Assembly (NCBI GenBank): GCA_022496185.1
Contig: WTXG01000168.1
Location: 1 to 64,000, forward strand
Direction of reading: 5' to 3'
DNA length: 64,000 nucleotides
Source: Multifurca ochricompacta
Taxonomy: Eukaryota; Basidiomycota; Agaricomycetes; Russulales; Russulaceae
Part shown: positions 34,787-46,060 of the stretch, one piece after another
Layout: the number at the start of each line of letters is the position of its first letter
Position numbering within the stretch: position 1 is the first letter of the stretch
Program-made: the position numbers and the translations under genes
The notes under the pieces: generated by a model
Told to the model about the DNA's origin: nothing
The model's input: the letters and a program-made list of their open reading frames with translations, nothing else
The model's database searches: none

Positions 34787-37700
34787 GTTTTGCTGTTGGA
34801 TGAGAAGTATGGATGTTACGCCCTTCCAACCAGACTTGATCTCCGACCTGGTAAGGCGTAACCCTTGTGGGCTTCTTGGTCAGGGTTTTTTGCGCCTTCT
34901 GAAGGTTTCTATTGGCTGATTCCCATATCTCTTCCCATTGGCTGATACGCTGTGTTACAGATGGCACATTTGTGGGCTTATCCATCCAAGTAGTGTGGGG
35001 ATTCCATCCCATAATAAGGGAGAAGGGGGAGACCTTTGTTGTCCCATTCGGCCAGCTGTTGTGTGTGAACTCAGCTGTCGCCAACCATTCTGCCCAGTCA
35101 TCTTGTCACTCATTGCACCAGAATCGAAGATACTGTTCCAGCCATTGGTTCATTCATTCTGACTGCCCATCTGTTTGAGGGTGATACACCATGGAAATGT
35201 TCTGCTGGATATCGAGGTGTTTGCAGAGGGCATGAGCGAACATGGATGTAAAGCATGGGTCTCAGTTGGAAATGATTTTCTGGGGGAGTCCGTAGTGCCA
35301 GTATACGTGGTTTAGGTAGAGTTTGGCAACCCCTTCCGCCGATATTGTCTCATTACAGGGGATGAAAAGGGTGGCTTTTGAACAATCGTGATCTGTGATA
35401 GTGAGTATCGAGTCATACCCCTGTGACTGTGGCAGTTTAACGATAAAGTCCATGGCAATAGTTTGGAAAGGGGCTGTCGTGATTGGCGTGATAGGTGAAG
35501 GTGCTGGTGGTTTTGGGTGCGTGTTTACTTTATTTGCTTGGCATTCTGTGCAACCCTTGACATATGCTTCTACATCCTTCTTCATGTTTGGCCACCAGTA
35601 GTCTCGTTTGGCCAGAGTGTAGGTATTGGCGATGCCCAGATGTCCTGCAGAGGGAAGGTTGTGGTGAAAATGGATCACCCCCCTCTTAACATTGTCACCA
35701 CCGGTGACAACCAGCCTGTCATCATCTTTCCACCAGAGACCATTCTTCATTTTCAAATTGTGGGGTTCTACCCAGGATTTGCACAATTCCTGGTTCATGT
35801 TCTGTGTCACTTGGGCCCATAAATCCATGTCGTGAAGGCTGACAACCACTGTCTTTGCAAAGACATCTTCTGGTAAGACTATAATGTTGTCATTATTGTT
35901 TTCTCCTTCATTACTACCAGCTGGTCTGGATAGGGCATCTGCACATGCATTACAAGCTCCCAGGAGGTGTTTGAGTGTAAAGTTGTATTCTTCTAGCTCC
36001 AAGACTTCATGTGCTACCCATCGACTAATTTTATGAGGTTCTCGCCAGTAGAGGAGATTGGAGTGGTCTGTGTAGATGACAGTTTTGTGCAGAGATCTGG
36101 CCAAGTATGGCCACCAGTGTCATAGTGCTTTTACGATAGCCAACAATTCTCTGTCCCAAATGTCGTAGTTTCTTTCTGCTGATGAAAAGGTTTCTGAATA
36201 AAATGCAACAGGATGGAGAATCCCTGTGCCATCACGTTGTGAGAGAATGGCCCCATTGGTGTACATAGAGGCATCGACTTCAAGTTCAAATGGCTTTTCC
36301 AGATCAGGTTGGATGAGAACAGGTTCCAAACTAATGATCGTTTTTATTCAGTCAAAGGCCTCTTGTTGGGGCATATCCCAATGCCAGGGTGTGTCCTTCT
36401 TTAGTAAATCATTGAGGGGTCGGGCTATAGCTGAAAATCCTTTGATGAATCATTGATAGAAGTTACAGAAACCAATGAATGATCTGACGTCCTTGGTACA
36501 CTGGGGTATAGACCATTCCCGAATTCCTTGTACCTTTACAGGGTCCATGTGTACTTGACTGCCTTCTAGAATGACACTGAGATATTTGATGCTGGTTTGT
36601 TCAAAAGAACACTTGGCTGGTTTCAAATAGAGGTCATGTTTGGCCAAGATATTCAGTACCTCATGAACACGAGTATGATGGTGATCAATGTCATTTCTGG
36701 TAGCCACTAGGATGTCGTCCATATATACAACCACTTCTTCCATAAGGATCAGGTCTCGGAAGATATGATTCATCATTGACTGGAAGGTTGCAGGTGAGTT
36801 CATTAGGCTGAAGAACATGACATTGGGTTCAAAGAGTCCTTGATTGGTCTTAAAGGCAGCCTTGGGCTGGTCACCTTCTCAGATACGAATATTGTTGTAA
36901 CCCCAATGGATGTCCATTTTCAAAATAAAGCTTTGTCATGCATTTTGTTGATGATTTCAGAGATCAGAGGAAGTGGGTAGTTGTTTTTCACTGTAAGTTC
37001 ATTAATCCGTCGATAGTCCTGTACCGGTCGTAGTTTTCCATCCTTCTTTTTGATGAAGAAGAAGGGTGAGGCATAAGGAGAATTAGAAGGTCATATATAA
37101 CCTTTTGCCAGATGTTCTTCCAGGAAGGCAGAGAGTGCCTCCTTTTCTGGTTGAGACAACAGATAGATCTTACAGTCCACTGACTGAGGAGCATTCAGGA
37201 CAAAGTCAATGGCATGGTCCCAGGGTCAAGAAGGAGGGAAATGTCGTGATTCCTCCTTGGAGAAGACTCTCCAGTGTCAGTGATACTCGGCTGGGACTAC
37301 TTCTTCAAATGTCTTTTCTGGGTTCTTCTGTGCCTCTGCCTGGCCAGCTCCGATGCTTTCATGACATAACAGTATACCTGATCCACAGGTTCCATGTCAC
37401 TCCAGGTGACAGCTGATCCCATGACAATGGCATGGGTGAGAGGGTGTCGTGCAGCATAATTGTATCCCAAGGATGTAATGATGACCAGGTAAAAGTCCTT
37501 ATCCATGGTTGCTTCTGCCCAGTTGATCTTTGGTTCAAATGCTGCCAGCCATGGATATCCCAAAACCATATCTTCGTCTCCTAGATCTGTGATGAGGAAA
37601 CAGAGCTGCTTAGTTCGTTCCCCAACCTGTACTTCCAAATCACAGCAATGTGTGATCTTTCCAGCTTTGTTAGCCATTCCATCTATGTTCCAAATGTTTT

Positions 37701-37917
37701 TCTCTTGGGGGAGTAGTTGTGTCCCCAATCCTAGTGCCCTCTGGAGTCGTTGACTGATGAAATTATCTGTTGCTCCAGAGTCAATTAATATCCATCTGTC
37801 AGCCGTCTTCTGTTTGGTTTCAAAGTGTACTGGTATTTTTAGAGACTTGAAATGACTAGTGTACACAGAAGTTACATGAAGCACTCTTGCCCAGGCCAAT
37901 GGGGTCGAGCCAATCAA
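34787..37917 (-). pseudogene. pol of Gypsy II: protease, RT, RNase H, integrase
   Basis: Protease 37917-37297 (WILIDSGATDNFIS). RT around 37194-36450 ([16 protein letters not shown] intact). RNase H 36329-35900 ([12 protein letters not shown]). Integrase 35900-34755 (zinc-finger region, then AMDFIVKLPQSQGYD). Frames break near 37230, 36900, 36440, 36115, 35262, 35165 and 34755. Several breaks are TGA stops at Arg positions of the relatives. Decay is heavier than in Gypsy III, in line with its more diverged LTRs. Confidence 0.9.
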
Positions 37918-38910
37918 AAATCCTTGTGGCCAAAGGCCTTATCAACCAACAAGGCACAGACTGTCTCGTCTTCGTTCATCATGTGTTCCCAGATGGCCTC
38001 TGCCTTTTGTTCTTTGGTCTTTGAGGTGGTTACTGGATTTTCTTTGACTGGAGTAGGCAGATTCTGCATGGGTGGCGTCATGGTGGTGGCAGCTACGGTG
38101 GCTTCAGCAGCACAGATTGCTTTCTTGGGGCAGAATCACGACATATGCCCTTGGGCCTGGCAATGGAAGCAGCGCCCTTCTTTCATGAGGTTTTTCTTTT
38201 CATCATTGGTGAGCGCTGCATGGGCTTTAGTACGGTCTGCTGATGTATCCATGGCATTTGGGTCTTGTGAGGTTGTAGGTTTCACCCCAAACACTGCCTT
38301 TGATTGATTGCAGGTTTTGCCCTTCTTTGTGTCCATGCCAAAGCATGTCTGAAAATCCAGGTAATCCTGTTGCTGCCTCCTGGCCGCATTCATCCACTGG
38401 GTCCATGACTCAGGGTGATGAAATTGGATAATATTCTTTACCAGGGGGTTGGGTAGTCCCTGGGAGAAGAGGTCAAGCATTGCCTCTTCATTTACATCAT
38501 ACCCCACTCATTTGGCCAGGTTGTGGAACTTGGCTACATAGCCATCCAAATCCCCTTGTTCCATTTTCAGGGACTTTAATTCTCTGGCAGCCTTCTGCTT
38601 GGCCTGCCCATCCGTAAAGGCATCTTTGAATCTTTGCACCACTATATCCCACAAATCCTTGTCTGTGGTTCTGATTCCAGTAGGGCATAGCATAAGTCCG
38701 GGTAACTTGCAAGTTTTTTGAGTAGAGCCGTAGGAAAACTCGCGGGTATTGATACTCGCGGATCCAGGTGATCCGTGGGAAAATACTCATGCGGATCCGG
38801 GTATTGATTTTGGCACCCTGGGTACCCACACGGGTACTCACAGAATACTCATGGGAATATTATTATATAAAATTATTTTTTTACTAGGCTTGTCAACCTA
38901 GAACAGAAAT

Positions 38911-38986
38911 GGCTGAAACATGGATTGAACCTAAGACCTCTGGGAACAAGCTCAGTCCGGTGCTCTAACCACTAAGCCACCCAGCC
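38911..38986 (-). other. tRNA-like fragment in non-autonomous hAT
   Basis: Minus strand: GGCTGGGTGGCTTAGTGG (A box) and TAGGTTCAATCC (B box), with GGCTG/CAGCC able to pair at the ends. It resembles the tRNA-like part of the miniature LTRs. Confidence 0.55.
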
Positions 38987-39039
38987 TCACTAGTAAAGAC
39001 ACACAATATATTATATATAGGGTTATGCAGAATTGATTT

Positions 39040-39598
39040 TATCACTTGTATCTAATTAATTGTGAACGCGTTTTGATCTTATCACTTGTATTAGATGTAT
39101 ATCCTAAGTATCTAATTAACTGTGAACGTGTTTTTGATCTTATCACTTAGATGTACATCCCAAGTATCTAATTAATTGTGAATGCATTTTTGATCTTATC
39201 ACTTAGATGTACATCCTAAGTATCTAATTAACTGTGAATGCATTTTTGATCTTATCACTTAGATGTACATCCCAAGTATCTAACTAATTGTGAACACATT
39301 TTTGATCTTATCACTTAGATGTACATCCCAAGTATCTAACTAATTGTGAACGCATTTTTGATCTTATCACTTAGATGTACATCCTAAGTATCTAATTAAT
39401 TGTGAACGCATTTTTGATCTTATCACTTAGATGTACATCCTAAGTATCTAATTAATTGTGAACGCATTTTTGATCTTATCACTTAGATGTACATCCCAAG
39501 TATCTAATTAACTGTGAACACATTTTTGATCTTATCACTTAGATGTATATCCTAAGTATCTAATTAATTGTGAATGTGTTTTTGATCTTATCAATTAG
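39040..39598. repeat. 56-bp tandem array, about ten copies
   Basis: The unit TTTTTGATCTTATCACTTAG and onward recurs at 39131, 39187, 39243, 39299, 39355, 39411, 39467 and 39523, exactly 56 bp apart. Looser copies lie at the left edge. Variation between units is mostly TG/CG/CA at one site (GAACGCAT versus GAATGCAT or GAACACAT). Confidence 0.93.
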
Positions 39599-40845
39599 GC
39601 GTGATCCCAGCATCTCTGTACCGATGTGTGCTGATGCGTGCATTCTTAAGCCTACCTTCCTATATAGGAAGGCAATGCACGGTCCAATCAGCATGCCCCA
39701 CACTTCGCATTTTTTTGTGTTTTTTCGCGTTTTTTCACATTTCTATAGATATTGTAACTGATTCTTGTTTTATTTTGGATCGGATGCATGACCTGACTTG
39801 AAACTTCGTGGGATTGTAGTAATATATATATTCTTTCTGTGTATGCAAGATGAAGATCTCTGGCTGCCTCAAACCTTTCAAGTAAACCTACAAGTATACC
39901 CACAAGTACTTGGATCCATGTGAGTATAGGACTCGTGGCTCTGGGTGATCCGTGGGAACATACTCATGCGGATCCAAGTATGGGATTATCTAATCTAAAT
40001 ACCCGCAAGTTTGGATCTGGGTAACTCACGAGTGCACTCGTGCTAGGCCCTAGATTCCAGCTGTGACTCTGTCATTTAGCCATTCTATTTGCTCCATTGT
40101 CCAGTCATCTACAGAGTCTCCTCTGATAAGTGAGAGGAAAAGGTTGGTGCACTGGAAGGGGTTCACTATTTGGGGGACGTCATGATTGAAGTTTTTGAAC
40201 GTCTCAAACTCAAGCATGAACTTCTTGCTCTGAGATTGATCACCGGTGAACATAGTAGGCAGGACTCCCGTAAGGCATCCTGATGGGGGAGGGAGGTTCA
40301 GTGCAGGGACAACTGGAGCAGGATTGGGTAACTGTGTGGCAATAGTCAACATGGTTGGGTAGGTAATGGTTGGGGTGTCGGAAGTTTGCTGTGTAATCTG
40401 GGGAGAGTCCAAAGCAGATGTTCTGAACATGGTACTCTCAGGTGCAACTGTCGGAGCTGTAAAACTAGTGGCTATGAACTGTGCGTCTTCACTGCTTTCT
40501 TCAATATACTCTTCATTTTCTGAATCTGTGACAATGGCTGGAGGGTTCTCTCTCCAAGGTCCTAAGCCATATTCTGGTGGGGCAGGCCCTGTGGTAACCC
40601 AGGAACGATGGCTTCTAGAGTAATGGATACAGTACCAGACCCATTTCTGTTCGTTGTATTCAACTGGCTGGTACTGATCATTGTGATAGACATAGTATCC
40701 AAACTCAGTTTCAAAATCTTTCCAGATGGCAGAGCCAAGGACTTGTTGTGAAAGATTATCCTCGTCTCGGTGGTCGATGAGTTCTTCGTTGTGCAAAGTC
40801 TGGCTTCAACTAGATGAAGCCACAGTGGGGAGAGACTCGACTTAA

Positions 40846-41439
40846 TGTAATGCCTGATGCGGGCATTTGTCACAATGTGTGATAAGGTCACATAGCAAAA
40901 CTACAAAGTCAAGTGTGCACTGTCTTTCAAGTACATGGAGGTCGAGTGAGAAGTCAATACCAAGGAGCTAATCCCCTAGTACCAGTGAGCAGAAGAGTGC
41001 CAGAAGCACTGAGACGATTCAAGAGTCAGGTCTTAGGATCACCCAGAAGGTAATGCACCAAGTCAATTAAGAAGTCAAGTCTAAGGCATACAGGCTATCT
41101 AGACAGGCCTTATATATGTAGTAGAGGTCAGAGTCTAAATTGGAGTAACATACTCAATGTATCAACGAAGTCATAATCTAACCGAATGGGGAACGGAGTC
41201 AGGGTGGGCCAGGTGAGAATATATGTAGACGGATCCAGTATAGTTGTGATTCTGGTGGGAAAGTACATAAGAGTTCTTGTGTAATGTATGAGTCAGAGAT
41301 AAGCACAGCATGAGTCAGAGATAAGGGACAAATAGGTACAAAGAAAGTCATGAACGTAATCAACAAAGGACAAGCAAGGCCAAACAGCATGTCACATGGA
41401 AGGAAAAAGGAATGAGATGACATAGCAGGGTTCGTAACA
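40846..41439 (-). repeat. 5' LTR of Gypsy II
   Basis: 594 bp. The minus strand starts TGTTACGAACC and ends GGCATTACA. The primer-binding site lies just left of it (40833-40845, minus TTAAGTCGAGTCT). The complementary LTR stretch reads AGACTTGACTT, one CpG change away. Confidence 0.93.
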
Positions 41440-41625
41440 TGCTGAGCATTTCTCTCTGTCAGCCTCCTTGGTCTCCCTCCATTTGACTTGGGATGGTAAG
41501 GGCAGTATTTATGACACATCTGGAGATGATAACAGTGCCATGGCCAGTCATAGTTGACACTTCATGGGCAGATTTGCCTGAAGTGAGGAGGGAGATGATG
41601 TGAGTCCTTTTGGCAGCAGAGAGGG

Positions 41626-42203
41626 TGTTACGTCCGGTGTGAGACGTTCTGCACAACTTGTGCGACAGCTTTGTACGTGTGTTTAGATAAGAGATCAATA
41701 GGACCTCTTGGAGTTTGAATGGATGAGTCAAAGTCAAAGGGGCTGTTCCCTAGTGATGATGTTGAGTAGAAAGTGCCAAAAGCACTGAGACGATCGAGTC
41801 AAAGGTTTCAAGGGGAAGTCTGGAAGACAAACACCAATGTATTCAATAAGTCGAGTCTGAGTTCTACTGTGTAACTATAGCCAACTTATATACGCAAAGA
41901 GGTGAGCGTCTATCGATAAGGATCTCGGAGTCAAGTGGGCCCAAATATCCGGAAGCAGAGGGCGTAAAGCCTGGCTTCTACTGATAGGGGATTAAGTAAA
42001 TGTCCGGTCATACGATAAGGAGATAAGTGATAAGCAAAGATAAGAGGAGACAAATATAAACAAATAAGCAAGTCACGGGGATGGATGGAGGGCATGTGAT
42101 GGGTCCCACGATGGGGATGTGATCTGGTAGTGAAGCGTGGGAGGAAGGGAGGGGTCATCATTAGGTAAGAAAAAGAACACAGGAAGAGACGGGGTTCGTA
42201 ACA
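41626..42203 (-). repeat. 3' LTR of Gypsy III
   Basis: 578 bp, TGTTACGTCCGG to TTCGTAACA on plus. The polypurine tract is at 42204-42218. Confidence 0.96.
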
Positions 42204-42234
42204 TCACCCCCTCTTCTGGTTCTAGCAGTCCCGG

Positions 42235-43467
42235 CTAGAAATGACTCGTACCGTCATCATCTTGTATCAACTCCAAGTAGTTGTCAGCTACATTATGGTC
42301 ATCCGTGCTGTACGACTCCAGCTCCTGTGGGCATGCATGGGTACGAAGAAACCCATATGGGCCGCGCTGACCACACATGTGGCACAAGTCGTAAATGGGA
42401 CAGTCGATTTCTTTATGCCCGGCGTTGTGACGAAGGCACTTGCCGCACCAGCTCGATGGGTTGTTGATCGATGGGGCCACTCCTATGCGTCGGAAGATGC
42501 AGTGTTGGCTCCAATGAAGGTTGCTTTGGCAGTGTCGACACCACTTGCGGTTGAGAGGGCAGTTCCAGCTGATATGGTACCTGCTATTGCATTGCCAGCA
42601 GGTTTCCCCACGTGGGTTCTCGTGCAATCGTGGCATCTCGAGCTGACTCGGCAGCAGTGTCGGGGCGGCCCCCAGCGTTCGAGGGGGGAGAGGTCGTGCA
42701 TAGGTGTCAGCGTACCTTTCAGCAATTGTCTGATACGCATCTCCCACCTCCAACCTCTTCCTAATCTCAACAATCTCCTGTTCCAACTGGAACATCCCAT
42801 TCGTCAACTTTGCCATCATCTTCGCGTGCTCCTTGTACTGCTGATTCAGCATCCTCCGCAGGGTGATGTTCTTCCGCAGCCTCATGACTTCCGCCTTGAG
42901 GCGTGGGAGCCTCATATCATTTATCACCTTGTCGATCGCGAAGGTGCAACAGTCCTCCGCGGTGAGATGGCCCAGCTGCTCATCAGTCAGTGTGTGGTGA
43001 AGTCGGCCTGTGTACCTTTCTTCTAGATAGACGGGCACCCCGTAAACCGGCCCATCCTTCCTCATACATCCTGCCGCATCCATCCCTCCATTGGTGTAGT
43101 AGATGTACTTTGCAATAGCCTTGGAACCATCAGCCATCATGATCTCCAGAGGGAAGTACATTGACAAGTTGGGGTTGTTGGGGATGAAGGGGAACTCTGG
43201 GGCCTCATCATCAATCTCCCTGTTGAGCAGGTCATTGGGATGGGGCTCTTCGCAGTGGGTGAAGTCGTCGTTTGGGTTTGGGGATTGGTTCTTGACACGG
43301 GCTTCTGCAGCTTCATAGTCGATAGGGGAGGAAGGGCGAGTGGACGGATGAGCAGACGGGAAATTTTCGACGACGGTCATTGGGGAAGCAAAAGCGTCGA
43401 TGGCAGCAGAGGAGGCGATGAAAGACATGATAGAGTGTTCAGTGGTCATAGTTCGCTGGGGTAGCAT
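42235..43467 (-). CDS. ORF3 of Gypsy III: intact 410-residue zinc-knuckle protein
   Basis: Start MLPQRTMTTEHS, stop at 42235. Residues 1-80 are low in order with SPIDYEAAE. About 90-165 holds a conserved block (YFPLEIMMADG, YIYYTNGGMDAAGC, VPVYLEERYTG). About 175-250 is a charged, probably coiled-coil stretch. From about 285 come two canonical Cys-X2-Cys-X4-His-X4-Cys knuckles (CWQCNSRYHISWNC, CRHCQSNLHWSQHC), a longer variant (CGKCLRHNAGHKEIDC) and a CHMC with a His/Cys end. It lies 37 bases after pol. The knuckles suggest RNA or DNA binding like nucleocapsid. There is no signal peptide or membrane segment. I recognise no named family. Confidence 0.85.
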   Translation of the reverse strand: MLPQRTMTTEHSIMSFIASSAAIDAFASPMTVVENFPSAHPSTRPSSPIDYEAAEARVKNQSPNPNDDFTHCEEPHPNDLLNREIDDEAPEFPFIPNNPNLSMYFPLEIMMADGSKAIAKYIYYTNGGMDAAGCMRKDGPVYGVPVYLEERYTGRLHHTLTDEQLGHLTAEDCCTFAIDKVINDMRLPRLKAEVMRLRKNITLRRMLNQQYKEHAKMMAKLTNGMFQLEQEIVEIRKRLEVGDAYQTIAERYADTYARPLPPRTLGAAPTLLPSQLEMPRLHENPRGETCWQCNSRYHISWNCPLNRKWCRHCQSNLHWSQHCIFRRIGVAPSINNPSSWCGKCLRHNAGHKEIDCPIYDLCHMCGQRGPYGFLRTHACPQELESYSTDDHNVADNYLELIQDDDGTSHF

Positions 43468-46060
43468 ATACTGGGGAATCTGAGAGAGTCTGAGACCGTT
43501 CTTTTAACTGTTTTTGGGCGCTTTTGGGTGTCGGGTATGGAACTCTGCGATAAGGACTGGGGCAGAGATATCCCTGGCTGGTTCCCACGAGTTGTCAGAA
43601 GCTGGGAATCCCTTCCACTTAACTAGGTAGTACAGCTTGCGCCCTTGGCCTTGTCGCTTCGAGTCTAGAATGTGTTCTACTTCCCACTCCTCTTCCCTGT
43701 TGATAAGGTCTGGCAGGGGTCTCGGGAAGTTTTCCCCATGCAGAGACGTTTCTTTGTAAGGTGTGAGTAGTCTGGCATGGAAGACCGGGTGGATGCACCA
43801 TGCCAGGGGGAGTTTGAGTTCGTATGACACATCTGACAGCTTCCTTGTTATCTGAAAGGGTCTGTGACATCGGGGCGCTAATTTAGCTGTCGGATGTGAC
43901 GTGTGGATGTTCTTCCCGTCCAACCATACCAGGTCATTGGTCCGATAAGGTGTGAACTTTGTGGGTTTTTCTGCCAGGGTCCTTTGCGCCTTCAACAGGT
44001 TTTCATTGGCCGATCTCCTAATCTCTTCCCATTGGTTGATATGCTGTGTGGCTGAAGGAACGTTCGTTGGCTTTCCCATCCATGTGGCTCAGGGCGTCCA
44101 TCCCATGATAAGTGAAAATGGGGAGTGTTTTGTGGTGCCATTGGGCCAAGAGTTATGCGCGAATTCTGCCGTTGCAAGCCAATCGGCCCAATCATCCTGT
44201 CGTCCGTTGCACCAGAACCGAAGATACTGTTCAAGCCACTGGTTTGTTCTTTCTGACTGTCCATCTGTCTGTGGGTGATACACTGTGGAGATGTTTTGAG
44301 CGATGTCCAGTGTTTTGCAGAGCGCCCTGGCGAACGCGGATGTGAAGTGTGGGTCGCAGTCTGAGATGATTTTTTCAGGGAGGCCATAGTGCCTATAGAC
44401 ATGGTCCAGGTAAAGTTTGGCCACTCCTTCTGCCGTAATGGACTCATTGCAGGGTATGAACAGTGCTGCTTTCGAATAGTCATGGTCGGTGATGGTCAGG
44501 ATTGAGTCGAACCCTCTGGAAGTGGGGAGTTTGACGATGAAATCCATTGCAATGGTCTGGAATGGTTGCGAAGCCGTTGGTGTGATTGGGAATGGTGCCG
44601 GCAGGTGTGGGTGCGTATTCACTTTGTTGGCCTGGCAATCTGCACATCCCTTCACATATTCCTCCACATCCTTCTTCATATTCGGCCACCAGTAATCTCG
44701 TTTGGCAAGAGCATATGTATTGGCGATGCCAGGATGTCCTGCAGAGGGAAGGTCGTGGTGAAAATGGATCACCCCCCTCTTAATGTTGTCGCCACCAGTG
44801 ACAACGAGCCGATCTCTGTCCTTCCACCACAAGCCATCGATCTTCTTTAGGTTATGTGCATCAGCCCATGTTTCGCACAACTGCTGATTCATGTTCTGCG
44901 ACACTTGGGCCCATAAATCCATGTCGTGAAGACTGACAACTGCTGCTTTTGCGAAGATTTCTTCAGGGAGTACTGTGATATCATTATTGTCCTCCTCACC
45001 ACCGTGCAGATCTGGCCGTCGTGATAGTGCATCTGCGCGTGCGTTGCAACTGCCTGCAATATGTTTCAACACAAAATTGTATTCTTCCAGCTCTAGAACC
45101 TCACGAGCAACTCGCTGACTGATCTTGTGGGGCTCCTTCCAGTAGAGTAGGTTGGAGTGGTCGGTGTGAATAATGGTCTTATGGGGGGTTCCCGCTAGGT
45201 ATGGCTGCCAGTGTCGTAGTGCTTTCACAATGGCCAGTAGTTCCCTATCCCAAATATCGTAATTTCGCTCTGCCAGTGAGAATGTTTCCAAGTAGAAGGC
45301 AACTGGGTGAAGCAACCTGGCCGCATCTCGTTGATTTAGTACTGCACCATTGGCAAAACGAGACGCATCGACCTCTAGTTCAAAAGGTTTTTCTAAATCC
45401 GGCTGTAGAAGAACCGGCTCAGAGCTGATGATGTCGCGGATTTGCTCAAAGGCGCATTGCTGTTCCTTTGCCCATTGCCATGGCACGTCTTTCTTCAATA
45501 GTCCGTTTAATGGCTGGGCAATGCCAGAGAATCCTCGAACAAATCGTCAGTAAAAGTTACAAAACCCCACGAAGGACCGCACATCCTTGACACACGTGGG
45601 TACAGGCCATTCCCGGACTCCTTGGATCTTTACCGGGTCCATTCGCACATGTCCTCCTTCTAGGATAACTCCCAGGTACTCTACGCTTGGCTGTTCAAAT
45701 GAGCATTTCACTGGTTTGAGGTATAGATCATGTTCGTGTAAGATATCCAGTACTTGGTGTACCCGTTCTCGATGGTGGGCAAGGTCATTTGTAGTAGCTA
45801 CCAGGATGTTGTCCATGTACACCACCACTTCGCCAGTAAGAATAAGATCACGGAATATGTGATTCATCATGGATTGGAATGTGGCTGGCGAGTTGGTGAG
45901 GCCAAAAAACATGACATTTGGTTCAAAGAGCCCTTGGTTGGTCTTGAATGCCGCCTTACACTGGTCCCCTTCTTTGATTCGGACATTGTTATATCCCCAG
46001 CAGACGTCCATTTTAGAGAACAGGGACTTGTCTCACATGGTGTTGATAAGCTCCGATATA

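Larger units (their letters stand above)
38681..40052. mobile_element. Non-autonomous hAT element, 1.37 kb
   Basis: Starts TAGGGCATAGCA and ends TGCTAGGCCCTA, with the 8-bp duplication GATTCCAG at 38673-38680 and 40053-40060. No transposase is present. Near both ends there are GGATCC/GGGTAC motifs (GATCCGTGGGAA, ATACTCATGCGGATCC). The middle holds a tRNA-like piece (38911-38986, minus), a 56-bp tandem array, and sequence shared with the big hAT ends (39636-39885). Confidence 0.93.
37918..40830 (-). pseudogene. gag of Gypsy II, split by a non-autonomous hAT
   Basis: N-terminal half 40830-40053: a GTG aligned with the start of the other gags, then a stop near 40812. The frame is open from NEELIDHRDEDNLS to VDDWTMEQIEWLN. 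After the insertion (38681-40052) it resumes at 38672 (TTDKDLWDIVVQRFKDAFTD). Stops occur near 38510 and 38130. It includes a knuckle CFHCQAQGHMS whose last part is broken, and ends DKAFGHKDF plus TGA at the gag/pol overlap. Confidence 0.88.
24465..41439 (-). mobile_element. Gypsy II: full-length chromovirus with three nested insertions
   Basis: LTRs at 40846-41439 (5') and 24465-25285 (3', lengthened by a 220-bp insertion). The TSD TGCTG is at 24460-24464 and 41440-41444. The element spans about 17 kb, of which roughly 9.4 kb is later insertions: a miniature solo LTR, a Copia element and a non-autonomous hAT. Its LTR sequence and ORF arrangement differ from Gypsy I, III and IV, so it is a separate subfamily. 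Confidence 0.95.

Noticed and set aside
39040..39598. CRISPR-like array
   Set aside because: Units abut head to tail with no unique spacers, inside a hAT-type element of a eukaryote.
42235..43467. ORF3 as an envelope-like gene
   Set aside because: No signal peptide, no membrane span, no furin-type site; it has zinc knuckles instead.
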